From positions 1 through 33,982 of the forward strand of contig JAFRPY010000121.1 in assembly GCA_017428925.1 (NCBI GenBank): a DNA stretch of 33,982 nt. The letters are read 5' to 3'. Positions 9,126 through 16,289 of this stretch are shown here, in pieces (positions within the stretch are counted from its first letter, which is position 1; every line of letters starts with the position of its first letter). The notes beneath the pieces were generated by a model. It had not been told where the DNA came from, ran no database searches, and worked only from the letters and a program-made list of their open reading frames with translations. This stretch comes from Prevotella sp. Lineage in GTDB: Bacteria; Bacteroidota; Bacteroidia; Bacteroidales; Bacteroidaceae. The position numbers and the translations under genes were made by a program.

Positions 9126-11669
9126 ATGAAAAAGATGGCTAAAATATCCGTACGCGTGACAAAGAACATCACCCTGGTGCTTTGTTACCTTGTTACTTTG
9201 TCGTTGACGGCCTGCACCCTCTTCATCGACGAAGAGGACCTGCCGGAAGAACTGCCCACCTACGAGGGTACGGGGTATGACGAAAGAGTAACACAAAAGA
9301 CTGAAGACTTTGAGGTTACCTATCAGTACAAAGAAACCACAATGACCCTGAATACGGATGACGAGTTGATGAAATATCTCGTGGAAGTAGAGGAAATAGA
9401 TTCCTCAGGTGCTCATAGACTCTATTTCGATGGTAACACCCCGGAACATCTTATTCCGAGGGTAGGCCAGTGCATTGTCAGTAATAATACCGAAAGATTT
9501 AAATATGGTCTTTGTGACATGGTAGGTATCTCAAAGAAGAAGGATGGCCGCTACTATGTACTTAGCAAGCATACTGACGTAAAGGACGCCTTTGAATACT
9601 TAAAGTTCAAAGCAAACGTACCTGTAGGAAAGTATCTTGATGAATACGACGTTTACGATGATGAAGGAAATTTCATTATGCATGTTGACAACCGCAAACC
9701 TGCAACCGCTCGTAATAACGGTCCGGCAAAGGTGATGGCGGCCGATGACGCTGATGACGACCACTTGAATGTGAATATTCCTTTCGACATTCCAAATGAT
9801 AAGATAATACCGACTCTTAAAAGATTCGGAGCTAAAGACAATGAACGTGTAGAGGCAAAAATTATAGGCGGAATCACTGGAAAGGTTTATTTTGAGGCAG
9901 ACTTTGATTGGGACGAAGGCTTTTACTTTGATCTTAAACTGAAAGACGGTGCCTTTGAGATAGGAGTTGACATCACTGTAACATTGGGAATGACTGAGTC
10001 CAAGAAGATGTTTGGTAATGACGACTTGCTTAATGGACGGGTAAAAATAACGGCGGGACCCATTGTCATTGTGCCTGTTTTTGGTTTCTCTTTCAATTTC
10101 AAACTCAACGGTACGCTTTCGACTTCAATATCGTATAAGAAACCATTTGAGTTCTCGGTAGGTTTCAAAGATGGGGATTTTTCTGCTTCAAATGACTCTG
10201 GTGAAGGCGAGTTTGAGGCGAAATTCGAAGCAAATGCAACAGCCAGTCTGCCAATCGTAAAAATCAGTGTAGGCTTTGGATTGTTCACCTCTGATCTATC
10301 TCTACGAGCGGAACTTTATATACAAAATGTTATCAAGACGGGTCTGGCCAGTGGCACTCATAATCTGACAAAAGGAGATATTGACATACAACTTGAGCCA
10401 AAACTCACCTGTCATGTTGAAATTGGATTCGCTTTAGCTCTTGTAGGTAAGGGTAGACTTATTTCGGCAGTTCTTGACAAGGTAAAAGAAAGTGTCAAAA
10501 AAGTTTCCGAAGCTCGTACTAAACTTGAGAATTATGCTAATGGACCAATGTGGTCAGAGTTGTTAGATTTCAAAAATGGCAAATTAGGAGATATCCGTCC
10601 AGAAGTTTTAGAAGAAATCGAGAAACAATTAGGAGGTACTACTGGTGAAGCACGTTCATCATTACTTGATGTATTGATTGAGCAGAAAGCTCAGGAAGTA
10701 GAGAATCTGCCAACAACTGAGGATACAGAACATCCAACTCATGTAATGAGTGACGAAGACAGGGAAAAAGAATGTGTACTTCGCCTAGGCCCGTTCTATC
10801 CTGAATTGTTGAAGTTCAATCCTTATTTCGAACGGTATCTCTTCCCTCGTATCCAATCAGGCTCATTCCGAGTTGGACGAGTTTGGAACCAGACACAGGA
10901 CCAACTTGTTTTCAAGGCGGAGTATATCCTTGACGACCCAGGGTTGTTCTCCATGGTTCGCGACATATATCCATGCTTTCTTGTCAAGTATGGCAATGAG
11001 GAAATCGGCCTGTTTCAGCTCGACGAAGCAATTCCTGCTTTCAAGAGTAAAGGTAAACGCTACTCCATGTGGCTAAACGGTCTATCTGAAAACATGAGCT
11101 ATACGTGTATACCATGCTACATGCTGAAGGGTGAGGAGCGTCCCAATATATGGGACAAAGGAATCACCTTCTCGACCGTAACCCCATCACTGTCAATTAC
11201 TGATTTTGTAGTAACGCAGAACACTCAGAACAGCAAATACGACAGCGAAGGCAACATCACTGACACCTACTATACGTATAAATTCGATACTTATACCAGC
11301 GTTGTGGGCTCGCGCAACGTCTCGGAATGGGGCATTATGGATATGCACGATAATAATGAAAATACAAGAGCTCATTACTCGAAATCAGCAACTTTAAAAA
11401 GTGGGCGATACATTCATCATTGGTCTGTTAAAGATACAAAAAAATCAAAGATTAAAATTTGGTTGAAACCTTTCGTCTTCGCCAAGGACAACAACAAGTC
11501 TGACTGGAGCGAGGCAAAGTTTTATGCTGATTATGAGCAGACCATTCAGTCCGACTATGACTTTAGTGATAGCAAGGAGAACAGCTACATCCCCGCCTGG
11601 CAGCAGCCTGAGTACACGCTGCAGCTCGACTCCGTCAGCTTCGAGCCCGACAACTACGCCGAGTACTAA
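9126..11669 (+). CDS. Large surface lipoprotein of unknown function, 847 aa
   Basis: ATG 9126 is preferred to the TTG at 9111, which lies inside a repeat. The protein starts MKKMAKISVRVTKNITLVL and has a lipobox LTAC near residue 30, followed by an acidic tether (TLFIDEEDLPEELP), a surface lipoprotein signature. The middle (about residues 240-440) is rich in alternating hydrophobic beta strands, for example KVYFEADFDWDEGFYFDLKL. A short helical, charged stretch follows (VLDKVKESVKKVSEARTKLE). I do not recognise a family. The first 130 bases and the last 90 bases are GC-rich like the upstream genes, whereas the body is AT-richer with different codon choice, suggesting replacement of the central part. 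It is the last gene of the four-gene surface operon. Confidence 0.75.
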   Translation: MKKMAKISVRVTKNITLVLCYLVTLSLTACTLFIDEEDLPEELPTYEGTGYDERVTQKTEDFEVTYQYKETTMTLNTDDELMKYLVEVEEIDSSGAHRLYFDGNTPEHLIPRVGQCIVSNNTERFKYGLCDMVGISKKKDGRYYVLSKHTDVKDAFEYLKFKANVPVGKYLDEYDVYDDEGNFIMHVDNRKPATARNNGPAKVMAADDADDDHLNVNIPFDIPNDKIIPTLKRFGAKDNERVEAKIIGGITGKVYFEADFDWDEGFYFDLKLKDGAFEIGVDITVTLGMTESKKMFGNDDLLNGRVKITAGPIVIVPVFGFSFNFKLNGTLSTSISYKKPFEFSVGFKDGDFSASNDSGEGEFEAKFEANATASLPIVKISVGFGLFTSDLSLRAELYIQNVIKTGLASGTHNLTKGDIDIQLEPKLTCHVEIGFALALVGKGRLISAVLDKVKESVKKVSEARTKLENYANGPMWSELLDFKNGKLGDIRPEVLEEIEKQLGGTTGEARSSLLDVLIEQKAQEVENLPTTEDTEHPTHVMSDEDREKECVLRLGPFYPELLKFNPYFERYLFPRIQSGSFRVGRVWNQTQDQLVFKAEYILDDPGLFSMVRDIYPCFLVKYGNEEIGLFQLDEAIPAFKSKGKRYSMWLNGLSENMSYTCIPCYMLKGEERPNIWDKGITFSTVTPSLSITDFVVTQNTQNSKYDSEGNITDTYYTYKFDTYTSVVGSRNVSEWGIMDMHDNNENTRAHYSKSATLKSGRYIHHWSVKDTKKSKIKIWLKPFVFAKDNNKSDWSEAKFYADYEQTIQSDYDFSDSKENSYIPAWQQPEYTLQLDSVSFEPDNYAEY

Positions 11670-11888
11670 TGTTGAGCGAAGAGTTGAGAGCCAGTGCTGA
11701 TGATAAGGACCTAACTTATTGGTTTTAAAGAAGATAAATCAACTCTCGAATGTCATGAACACCCAGAATATATACGGCCTGCAAGGCCAGCAAGCACTTA
11801 GCCCAGGGCGTTGCCCTGGGTATTGGGTACGACCATCGACGCGCCCTGCTTCCTATGATTCTATCCAAACATTTTTAGTTAATAATCA
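11670..11888. other. Intergenic region carrying a REP-like palindrome
   Basis: No gene is seen. The stretch holds the palindrome at 11802-11820 and the unlocated downstream end of the IS110 element near its right side. Confidence 0.5.
11802..11820. repeat. REP-like palindrome, copy 1
   Basis: CCCAGGGC-GTT-GCCCTGGG is a perfect 8-bp stem with a 3-nt loop. It is preceded by AAGCACTTAG and by a smaller GGCCTGCAAGGCC palindrome. A second copy in opposite orientation lies at 13326-13344 on the far side of the IS110 element, sharing the flank AAGCAC-TAG. Confidence 0.8.
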
Positions 11889-12950
11889 TTAATTCAATTG
11901 AATCTCCGTCATAGCTCTTCCCATGGTTCTGATGTACTCATGATCCTGTTCATAATCCATGTCGTTATGAATGAGTGAGAAGACGAGGTGTATGAGCTTG
12001 TTCCTTGCATTGTTGATGATGATGCCGTATGGCTTTCCCTTGTCTTTCAATCTGAGGTAGTAGGCGTGGTATATACCATTTTCCCTGAGCGTCCATTCAG
12101 CCGCCTGTGTGAGGTAAGCCTTGAGCAATGAGTTGGAATAGCATTTGACGTGTGCCTTCTTGTCCACGCTGGTTCCTGATGTGTCCCTGAAGGCTGCGAT
12201 GCCGTAGTAGGATGCCATCCTGTTTGCCGTAGTAATCCCCTTGAAGTTGTTACTGTAGGCGATGAGCGCCGTGGCGTTGACGATTCCCATTCCGCTGACA
12301 GATGTGATATGCCTGTAGTTCCTGGCCAGTTCCTCGTCCCCCTTGATCAGTTCGAGAATCTGCCGTTCACACTCCTTGATGCTCTTTTCGAGCGCCCTGA
12401 TGCTCTTGCGGTCATCTCGCAGGATGAAGCTCACGGACTTGCTTTTGGCCGCCGTGTCACCCAGATGCGACATGCGGACCTTCTTCTCCGTCTTCTCCTG
12501 TACCAGCTTGTGGCGGTACTGCAGCATCGCCTTCAACTCGCGCACGGTGTCGCAGGGTGTCTCGTAGATGACGGCCTTGTCCATGTGCCGCATGGCATAC
12601 TCGGCAATCATCAGCGAGTCGGACTTGTCATCCTTACCCTTTCGCACGCCCATGCTGCGCTTGATCTGCAGTGCACTCTCGCGCCAGATGTCAAGATCCT
12701 TGGCATAGATGTAGTCGCACAGGCAGCGGTCGTATCCGCCCGTGGTCTCGCAGCAGAACAGGACATCATCCAGCGTCACCCCTTTTATCAGGTGACGCGC
12801 CCACACAAGCATACGGCGGAAGCCCATCGGGCGGTTCTCGAATGTTTCGTAGCCCAGTTTCTGGACGCCCTGCAGCGCATTCTGCACGTCAATTGCGCTT
12901 GCATCGATCTTTTCTTTGGAAATATCGATGCCGATGATGATTTTTTTCAT
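11889..12950 (-). CDS. IS110-family transposase (DEDD recombinase), 353 aa
   Basis: N-terminal MKKIIIGIDISKEKIDASAI carries the first Asp of the RuvC-like DEDD domain, with ETTGGYD and DKSDSLMIAEY further along. A coiled-coil linker covers about residues 150-200. The C-terminal Transposase_20 domain contains SVSGMGIVNATALIAYS and ASYYGIAAF ... SGTSVDKKA, where the catalytic Ser is expected. At 353 aa the protein is full length for the family, with no frameshift. Such enzymes are guided by a structured RNA encoded in the element, and a good candidate lies directly upstream (12951-13150). They join DNA through a Holliday-junction-like intermediate. The start codon ATG at 12950 is unambiguous. 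Confidence 0.92.
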   Translation of the reverse strand: MKKIIIGIDISKEKIDASAIDVQNALQGVQKLGYETFENRPMGFRRMLVWARHLIKGVTLDDVLFCCETTGGYDRCLCDYIYAKDLDIWRESALQIKRSMGVRKGKDDKSDSLMIAEYAMRHMDKAVIYETPCDTVRELKAMLQYRHKLVQEKTEKKVRMSHLGDTAAKSKSVSFILRDDRKSIRALEKSIKECERQILELIKGDEELARNYRHITSVSGMGIVNATALIAYSNNFKGITTANRMASYYGIAAFRDTSGTSVDKKAHVKCYSNSLLKAYLTQAAEWTLRENGIYHAYYLRLKDKGKPYGIIINNARNKLIHLVFSLIHNDMDYEQDHEYIRTMGRAMTEIQLN

Positions 12951-13150
12951 ACCTTTGCACCGTTCTTAATTACAGGAAGCGATTGACTGAAGGAAAGCTG
13001 TCTGTGACTATTACTTTAATTAGGCTCCGAGCCTACCTTCCTATTTGGCATTTGCAGCTGGAAATCCGGAGGGCCTGCAACAGGGCTTGAGCTCATGGCT
13101 TTCAAGGGCAATTAGGGTGACCTCCGGCAGTCAATCCTTCCTTTCTACAA
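12951..13150 (-). ncRNA. Candidate IS110 bridge RNA
   Basis: This non-coding segment just upstream of the transposase has nested complementarity. An outer stem pairs GGAAGCGATTGACTG (12975-12989) with CAGTCAATCCTTCC (13128-13141). An inner stem pairs CCGGAGG (13066-13072) with CCTCCGG (13121-13127). Local hairpins occur at 13021-13035 (TAGGCT-CCG-AGCCTA), 13074-13084 (CCTG-CAA-CAGG) and 13086-13106 (CTTGA/TCAAG). Size, position and a multi-loop design match known IS110 bridge RNAs with target- and donor-binding loops. The strand is assumed to be that of the transposase. Loop-to-flank complementarity was not established. Confidence 0.5.
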
Positions 13151-13441
13151 CAAAGGTAAGGAATAACTCGCATATCTCGTCTTTTCTTCGTGTATTGAAC
13201 GTTTTTTATTTTAAGAGTTTTGAGAACTCTTATTTCTGGCTGCAAAGTTAAAGTAAGGGCAAAAGCATTTCCTGTGCGACAAAGCTTTTGCCCTTTCAGG
13301 GCGAATATTCTTTGTTTGCGTGTTACCCAGGGCGCTGCCCTGGGCTATGTGCTTACTGCCCCTTTGGGGCGCTTCTGCAGGAAGTTAACATGCTTCCGAA
13401 ACTTCAAAAAATAGAAAACAAAAACTTTTGAATTGAAAAAT
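13151..13441. other. Non-coding stretch with hairpins and REP-like DNA
   Basis: No gene is convincing. It contains hairpins AAGAGTT/AACTCTT (13213-13231) and AGGGCAAAAGC/GCTTTTGCCCT (13256-13294), then the REP-like palindrome at 13326-13344 with a GCCCCTTTGGGGC companion (13358-13370). The IS110 boundary is probably around 13230-13260. Confidence 0.5.
13326..13344. repeat. REP-like palindrome, copy 2 (inverted relative to copy 1)
   Basis: CCCAGGGC-GCT-GCCCTGGG is followed by CTATGTGCTT. Read on the minus strand it gives AAGCACATAG before the palindrome, matching copy 1 at 11802-11820 in reverse orientation. Confidence 0.8.
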
Positions 13442-14069
13442 ATGATTAAGCATCAAAGCAATAGCATCCCCCCGCGAGGAACGAAGGGAGAGCTACACGC
13501 TCCGTGTCCTCCTGGCCACGCTGCTGGCCATCGTCAGTACCGCTAACGTGTGGGCTTTTTTCCCAGAGAAGCCCACATCAACGTTTGTAGAAATCGATGA
13601 TGTCGGCTACTATTTAGACGAGTCGAATCACACCGCAGCCATTTACGAAATGGACTACAAGCTCACCCGATGTGTTATTCCGGAAACCATCAATGTAGAA
13701 GGGACATCGTACACGGTCAACGAATTGATATTGATGAACGTGGATAAATCAAAACAGAACGTGAACATCTTCCTGCCAAAGACCGTCACAAAGGTGGGAC
13801 ATATTTCGGCCGTCCTTCAATCTCACCCATGGGACGATTATAGAAGGGATTACATAGAAATCTACGAAAGCATAGATGGTCAAATCAATCTGTATGTAAC
13901 AGCCGACTATCCCGATATTGACCTGAGATACCCCTTTAGTGACGGCGAAATCAATATCTACCTGCTATGCTATGACTACAATTCATTCAAGGAACCAAAG
14001 AGTTACAGCACGTCGTACACTTTTTATCAAGGATACTCCGATGGCAAATATTACTACTCAAATCCTTAA
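13442..14069 (+). pseudogene. Small secreted protein with frameshift inside the signal peptide
   Basis: The main frame (GTG at 13548 to the stop at 14067-14069) encodes 173 residues starting inside a signal sequence. Upstream in the same frame lies TLRVLLATLLAIVSTANVWA, an obvious signal peptide, but this frame has no usable start codon. ATG 13442 begins MIKHQSNSIP in another frame. Dropping one C from the run of six C at 13468-13473 joins the two into a normal N-terminus (MIKHQSNSIP then REERRESYTL). The mature part (VEIDDVGYYLDESNHTAAIY ... ) resembles the start of Bacteroidales secreted proteins with leucine-rich or beta-strand cores, but no family is certain. The stop lies 12 bp before the IS982 terminal repeat, so the 3' end may also be truncated. 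It is either a decayed gene, a contingency locus, or a sequence error. Confidence 0.65.
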
Positions 14070-14080
14070 ACAAGATATCT

Positions 14081-15109
14081 TAACGTGAGTTCGACGAAAT
14101 ATAACTGTCTGAAAAATTTGGTGATTAGCGAAAATTGTTGTAACTTTATAGTGCAAATCAAAAGTTTCACAAACAATAATCGCTATAATCACCGAGGACA
14201 AAGTTACGGAATTATTTTGTATTGCCGACGATTTCTGCAAGTTTTTTGATGCCATGATGGAAAAATATACCATAAAGGAGGCTAAAAAGCGCAATTATCA
14301 CCGTGATTCGACGCTGTCGAAGTCGGAAGTGATGCTCATCATGATACTTTTCCACGACTCCGGCTACCGCTGCCTGAAGCACTTCTATCTGGAATCTGTC
14401 TGCAAGCACATGCGCCATCTGTTCCCTCGCGTTGTCTCATACAACCGGTTTGTGGAGCTGGAGCGCGATGTGGCCGTTCCGTTGGCGCTGTTCGTCAAGA
14501 AAGTGCTGCTTGGCAAGTGTACGGGCGTGAGTTTCGTTGACAGCACACCGCTCCGGGTGTGCAGGAACCAGAGAATCCACATGCACAAGGTCTTCAGGGG
14601 AATCGCCCAAAGGGGCAAGTGTTCCATGGGCTGGTTCTTCGGGTTTAAGCTGCACCTTATCTGCAACGAGAAGGGAGAGCTGCTCAACTTCATGATAACG
14701 CCGGGAGATGTGGATGACAGGAAGCCTCTCGAATACAAGGCTTTCGTGGAGTTCATCTACGGGAAACTCGTCGCAGACAAGGGATATATCGGCAAGAACC
14801 TCTTTGAAAGGCTTTTCGTCGACGGCATACAGCTCATCACGAAGCTGAGGGACAACATGAAAGGCGCGCTGATGAGCGTCTCTGACAAACTGCTGCTCAG
14901 GAAGAGGGCCATCATAGAGACCGTCAATGACGAGTTGAAGAACATCGCACAGATCGAGCACTCCAGGCACAGATGCTTTGACAACTTCGTCGTTAACATG
15001 CTGGGGGCATTAGCAGCATATTGTTGTTTTCCGAAAAAGCCGTGCATCAATGTTCAAAGAACATTAGACACACAGCTTGCATTATTCTGAATTCGTCGAA
15101 CTCACGTTA
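14081..15109 (+). mobile_element. IS982-family insertion sequence
   Basis: The ends are an 18-bp perfect inverted repeat: TAACGTGAGTTCGACGAA at 14081-14098 and its complement at 15092-15109. The total length of about 1.03 kb and the single DDE transposase fit IS982. No clear target-site duplication is seen in the flanks (GATATCT on the left, TTTATGC on the right). Confidence 0.85.
14254..15090 (+). CDS. IS982-family transposase, 278 aa from first ATG
   Basis: A DDE transposase with GVSFVDSTPLRVC (first D), MITPGDVDDRKPL (second D region) and KRAIIETVNDELKN (E), plus the IS982-type segment CSMGWFFGFKLHLICNEKGE. The catalytic core is intact. The first ATG (14254) gives a protein shorter than the usual 290-300 residues. 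In-frame sequence further upstream encodes a typical family N-terminus (IITEDKVTELFCIADDFCKF) reaching back to about 14185, but it has no ATG, GTG or TTG start, only ATA/ATC codons. Either initiation is at 14254 or at a non-standard codon, or this copy has lost its start. The element separates the frameshifted secreted gene from mobC. Confidence 0.88.
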   Translation: MMEKYTIKEAKKRNYHRDSTLSKSEVMLIMILFHDSGYRCLKHFYLESVCKHMRHLFPRVVSYNRFVELERDVAVPLALFVKKVLLGKCTGVSFVDSTPLRVCRNQRIHMHKVFRGIAQRGKCSMGWFFGFKLHLICNEKGELLNFMITPGDVDDRKPLEYKAFVEFIYGKLVADKGYIGKNLFERLFVDGIQLITKLRDNMKGALMSVSDKLLLRKRAIIETVNDELKNIAQIEHSRHRCFDNFVVNMLGALAAYCCFPKKPCINVQRTLDTQLALF

Positions 15110-15134
15110 TTTATGCTATTACATTAAAACAGGA

Positions 15135-15518
15135 TTACAGCTTTACTATTTTCTTGGCGATAGCATGTTGCTCACGTTTTATATCTTCGAGAAAGTCAAT
15201 AATCTTATTGCATTGCGGAAGGATTACTCGTTCATAATACAGCTTGTCGAGCATTCCTCCTATCGCCAATTCATTTGCTCTCTTCATTGCCTGGTTGAAG
15301 TTACCACCCAACCAGCTCAGTTCTTGCTGATATTTCCTGTATAGACTGACCATATCATTCAGCGCATCAATTTTTCCTACTGTGGCAATGTCGTTGAATT
15401 GCCGTACCGCATCCCTCACCATAGCACTTACACTATGGTACTTAGATGCTTTTTCCTTAAACAGTCGTTCGTCTTCAGGCGACAGCCTGACCCATAATCT
15501 TTTTGTTTTGTTATCCAT
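15135..15518 (-). CDS. mobC: MobC-like relaxosome accessory protein, 127 aa
   Basis: The N-terminus (MDNKTKRLWVRLSPEDERLF) and SVSAMVRDAVRQF form the ribbon-helix-helix-type start of MobC proteins. LSWLGGNFNQAMKRANELA (residues about 67-86) is the family signature. These proteins bind oriT and help the relaxase nick plasmid DNA for transfer. In Bacteroidales mobilizable elements the relaxase gene normally follows mobC directly. Here the IS982 right end begins 26 bp after the mobC stop and no relaxase is present, so mobilization in cis is probably lost. A TACTTTTG -7-like box (15614-15621, minus strand) and an oriT-like hairpin lie upstream. The identification is good; activity is unknown. Confidence 0.8.
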   Translation of the reverse strand: MDNKTKRLWVRLSPEDERLFKEKASKYHSVSAMVRDAVRQFNDIATVGKIDALNDMVSLYRKYQQELSWLGGNFNQAMKRANELAIGGMLDKLYYERVILPQCNKIIDFLEDIKREQHAIAKKIVKL

Positions 15519-15558
15519 ATTATCTAATCTTTTTACCGAGTCGCGAGGTAAAGAATCC

Positions 15559-15575
15559 CCAACTTTCTAAGTTGG
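15559..15575. other. Candidate oriT hairpin upstream of mobC
   Basis: CCAACTT-TCT-AAGTTGG is a perfect 7-bp stem with a 3-nt loop, 41 bp upstream of the mobC start. Stem-loops of this form next to mobC are typical of transfer origins. The nick site was not identified, and a transcript-leader hairpin is an alternative. Confidence 0.4.
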
Positions 15576-15621
15576 CAAGGTGACTTTTGAAAGGGAAACG
15601 AAGTTTGTCCGCACAAAAGTA

Positions 15622-16289
15622 CAACTTGCTTGGAATACTCCATATATAATTCTGGAACCACATGCAAAGTTAAGAATATATCTTGAAAGTCGAACTTTTT
15701 AAGTCCACTTTTTTATTGGCTAAAATCTTGACATTCATTTCGTTAACTGAATATTATTATAAATGTGTATTAGTATAAAAAACTAATAGACTAATTAGAT
15801 AATAAGATAAATGATTATTGCAAAAAAACAATAATCAACAAAAATATTGTTCAACTAATAATGTTTTATGGTAAAGGACAAAAACACTGTTATAATAATT
15901 TATTAATAATGTTTTATTATAATATAGCAAACTTCTTTTGGTATAATAATATAACGAGTGCTACTAATCTCACGATCTGTAGCACTCTGCCTGATACTAA
16001 GAATTTCTCTTAGCAATATGATGTTCTTATAAACAGCTGGGAAAAAGGCATAAAAAGTGGACTGCCCACCATGCTTTCCCTACGTCCGGCCCGACGCACA
16101 TATACACACAGTAAAGCAGCCCACGGTATGGGCTGTTTGCTGTGCTTTCGTATATGTTGAAACTGGCCGGTTTCGGGAAAGAAAGCACTTCTTCTCAGGA
16201 CTGGAGGCAACAGCGCACCCCCAATCAGGTGCAAAATTACGAAAAAACATCGTAAAACACTAATAATCACATGAAAAACTGTAAATTGT
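15622..16289. other. AT-rich non-coding region with inverted and direct repeats
   Basis: No gene is supported. The stretch is very AT-rich up to about 15955 and carries AATAATGTTTTAT twice (15857-15869, 15905-15917). It has a perfect 9-bp inverted repeat GAGTGCTAC/GTAGCACTC (15956-15964, 15979-15987), a CTAAGA/TCTTAG hairpin (15997-16013), and a GC-richer part with CAGCCCA-CGGTA-TGGGCTG (16117-16135). It may be a transfer or regulatory region. Short frames on both strands around 16010-16270 look like shadows. Confidence 0.5.

Larger units (their letters stand above)
11880..13250 (-). mobile_element. IS110-family insertion sequence (approximate limits)
   Basis: The element is defined by the DEDD-type transposase at 11889-12950 and about 300 bp of structured non-coding DNA upstream of it. 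IS110 elements lack terminal inverted repeats and target duplications, so the limits are estimates. The long non-coding end lies upstream of the gene, as in the IS110 group rather than the IS1111 group. REP-like palindromes sit on both sides. Confidence 0.6.

Noticed and set aside
12309-12986. Plus-strand 225-codon frame opposite the IS110 transposase
   Set aside because: The transposase motifs are all on the minus strand; the antisense frame shows no domain.
16010-16270. Overlapping small frames on both strands (68 and 86 codons)
   Set aside because: No start signals or domains were found. The region is better explained as non-coding with hairpins, although similar DNA may recur on Bacteroidales elements.
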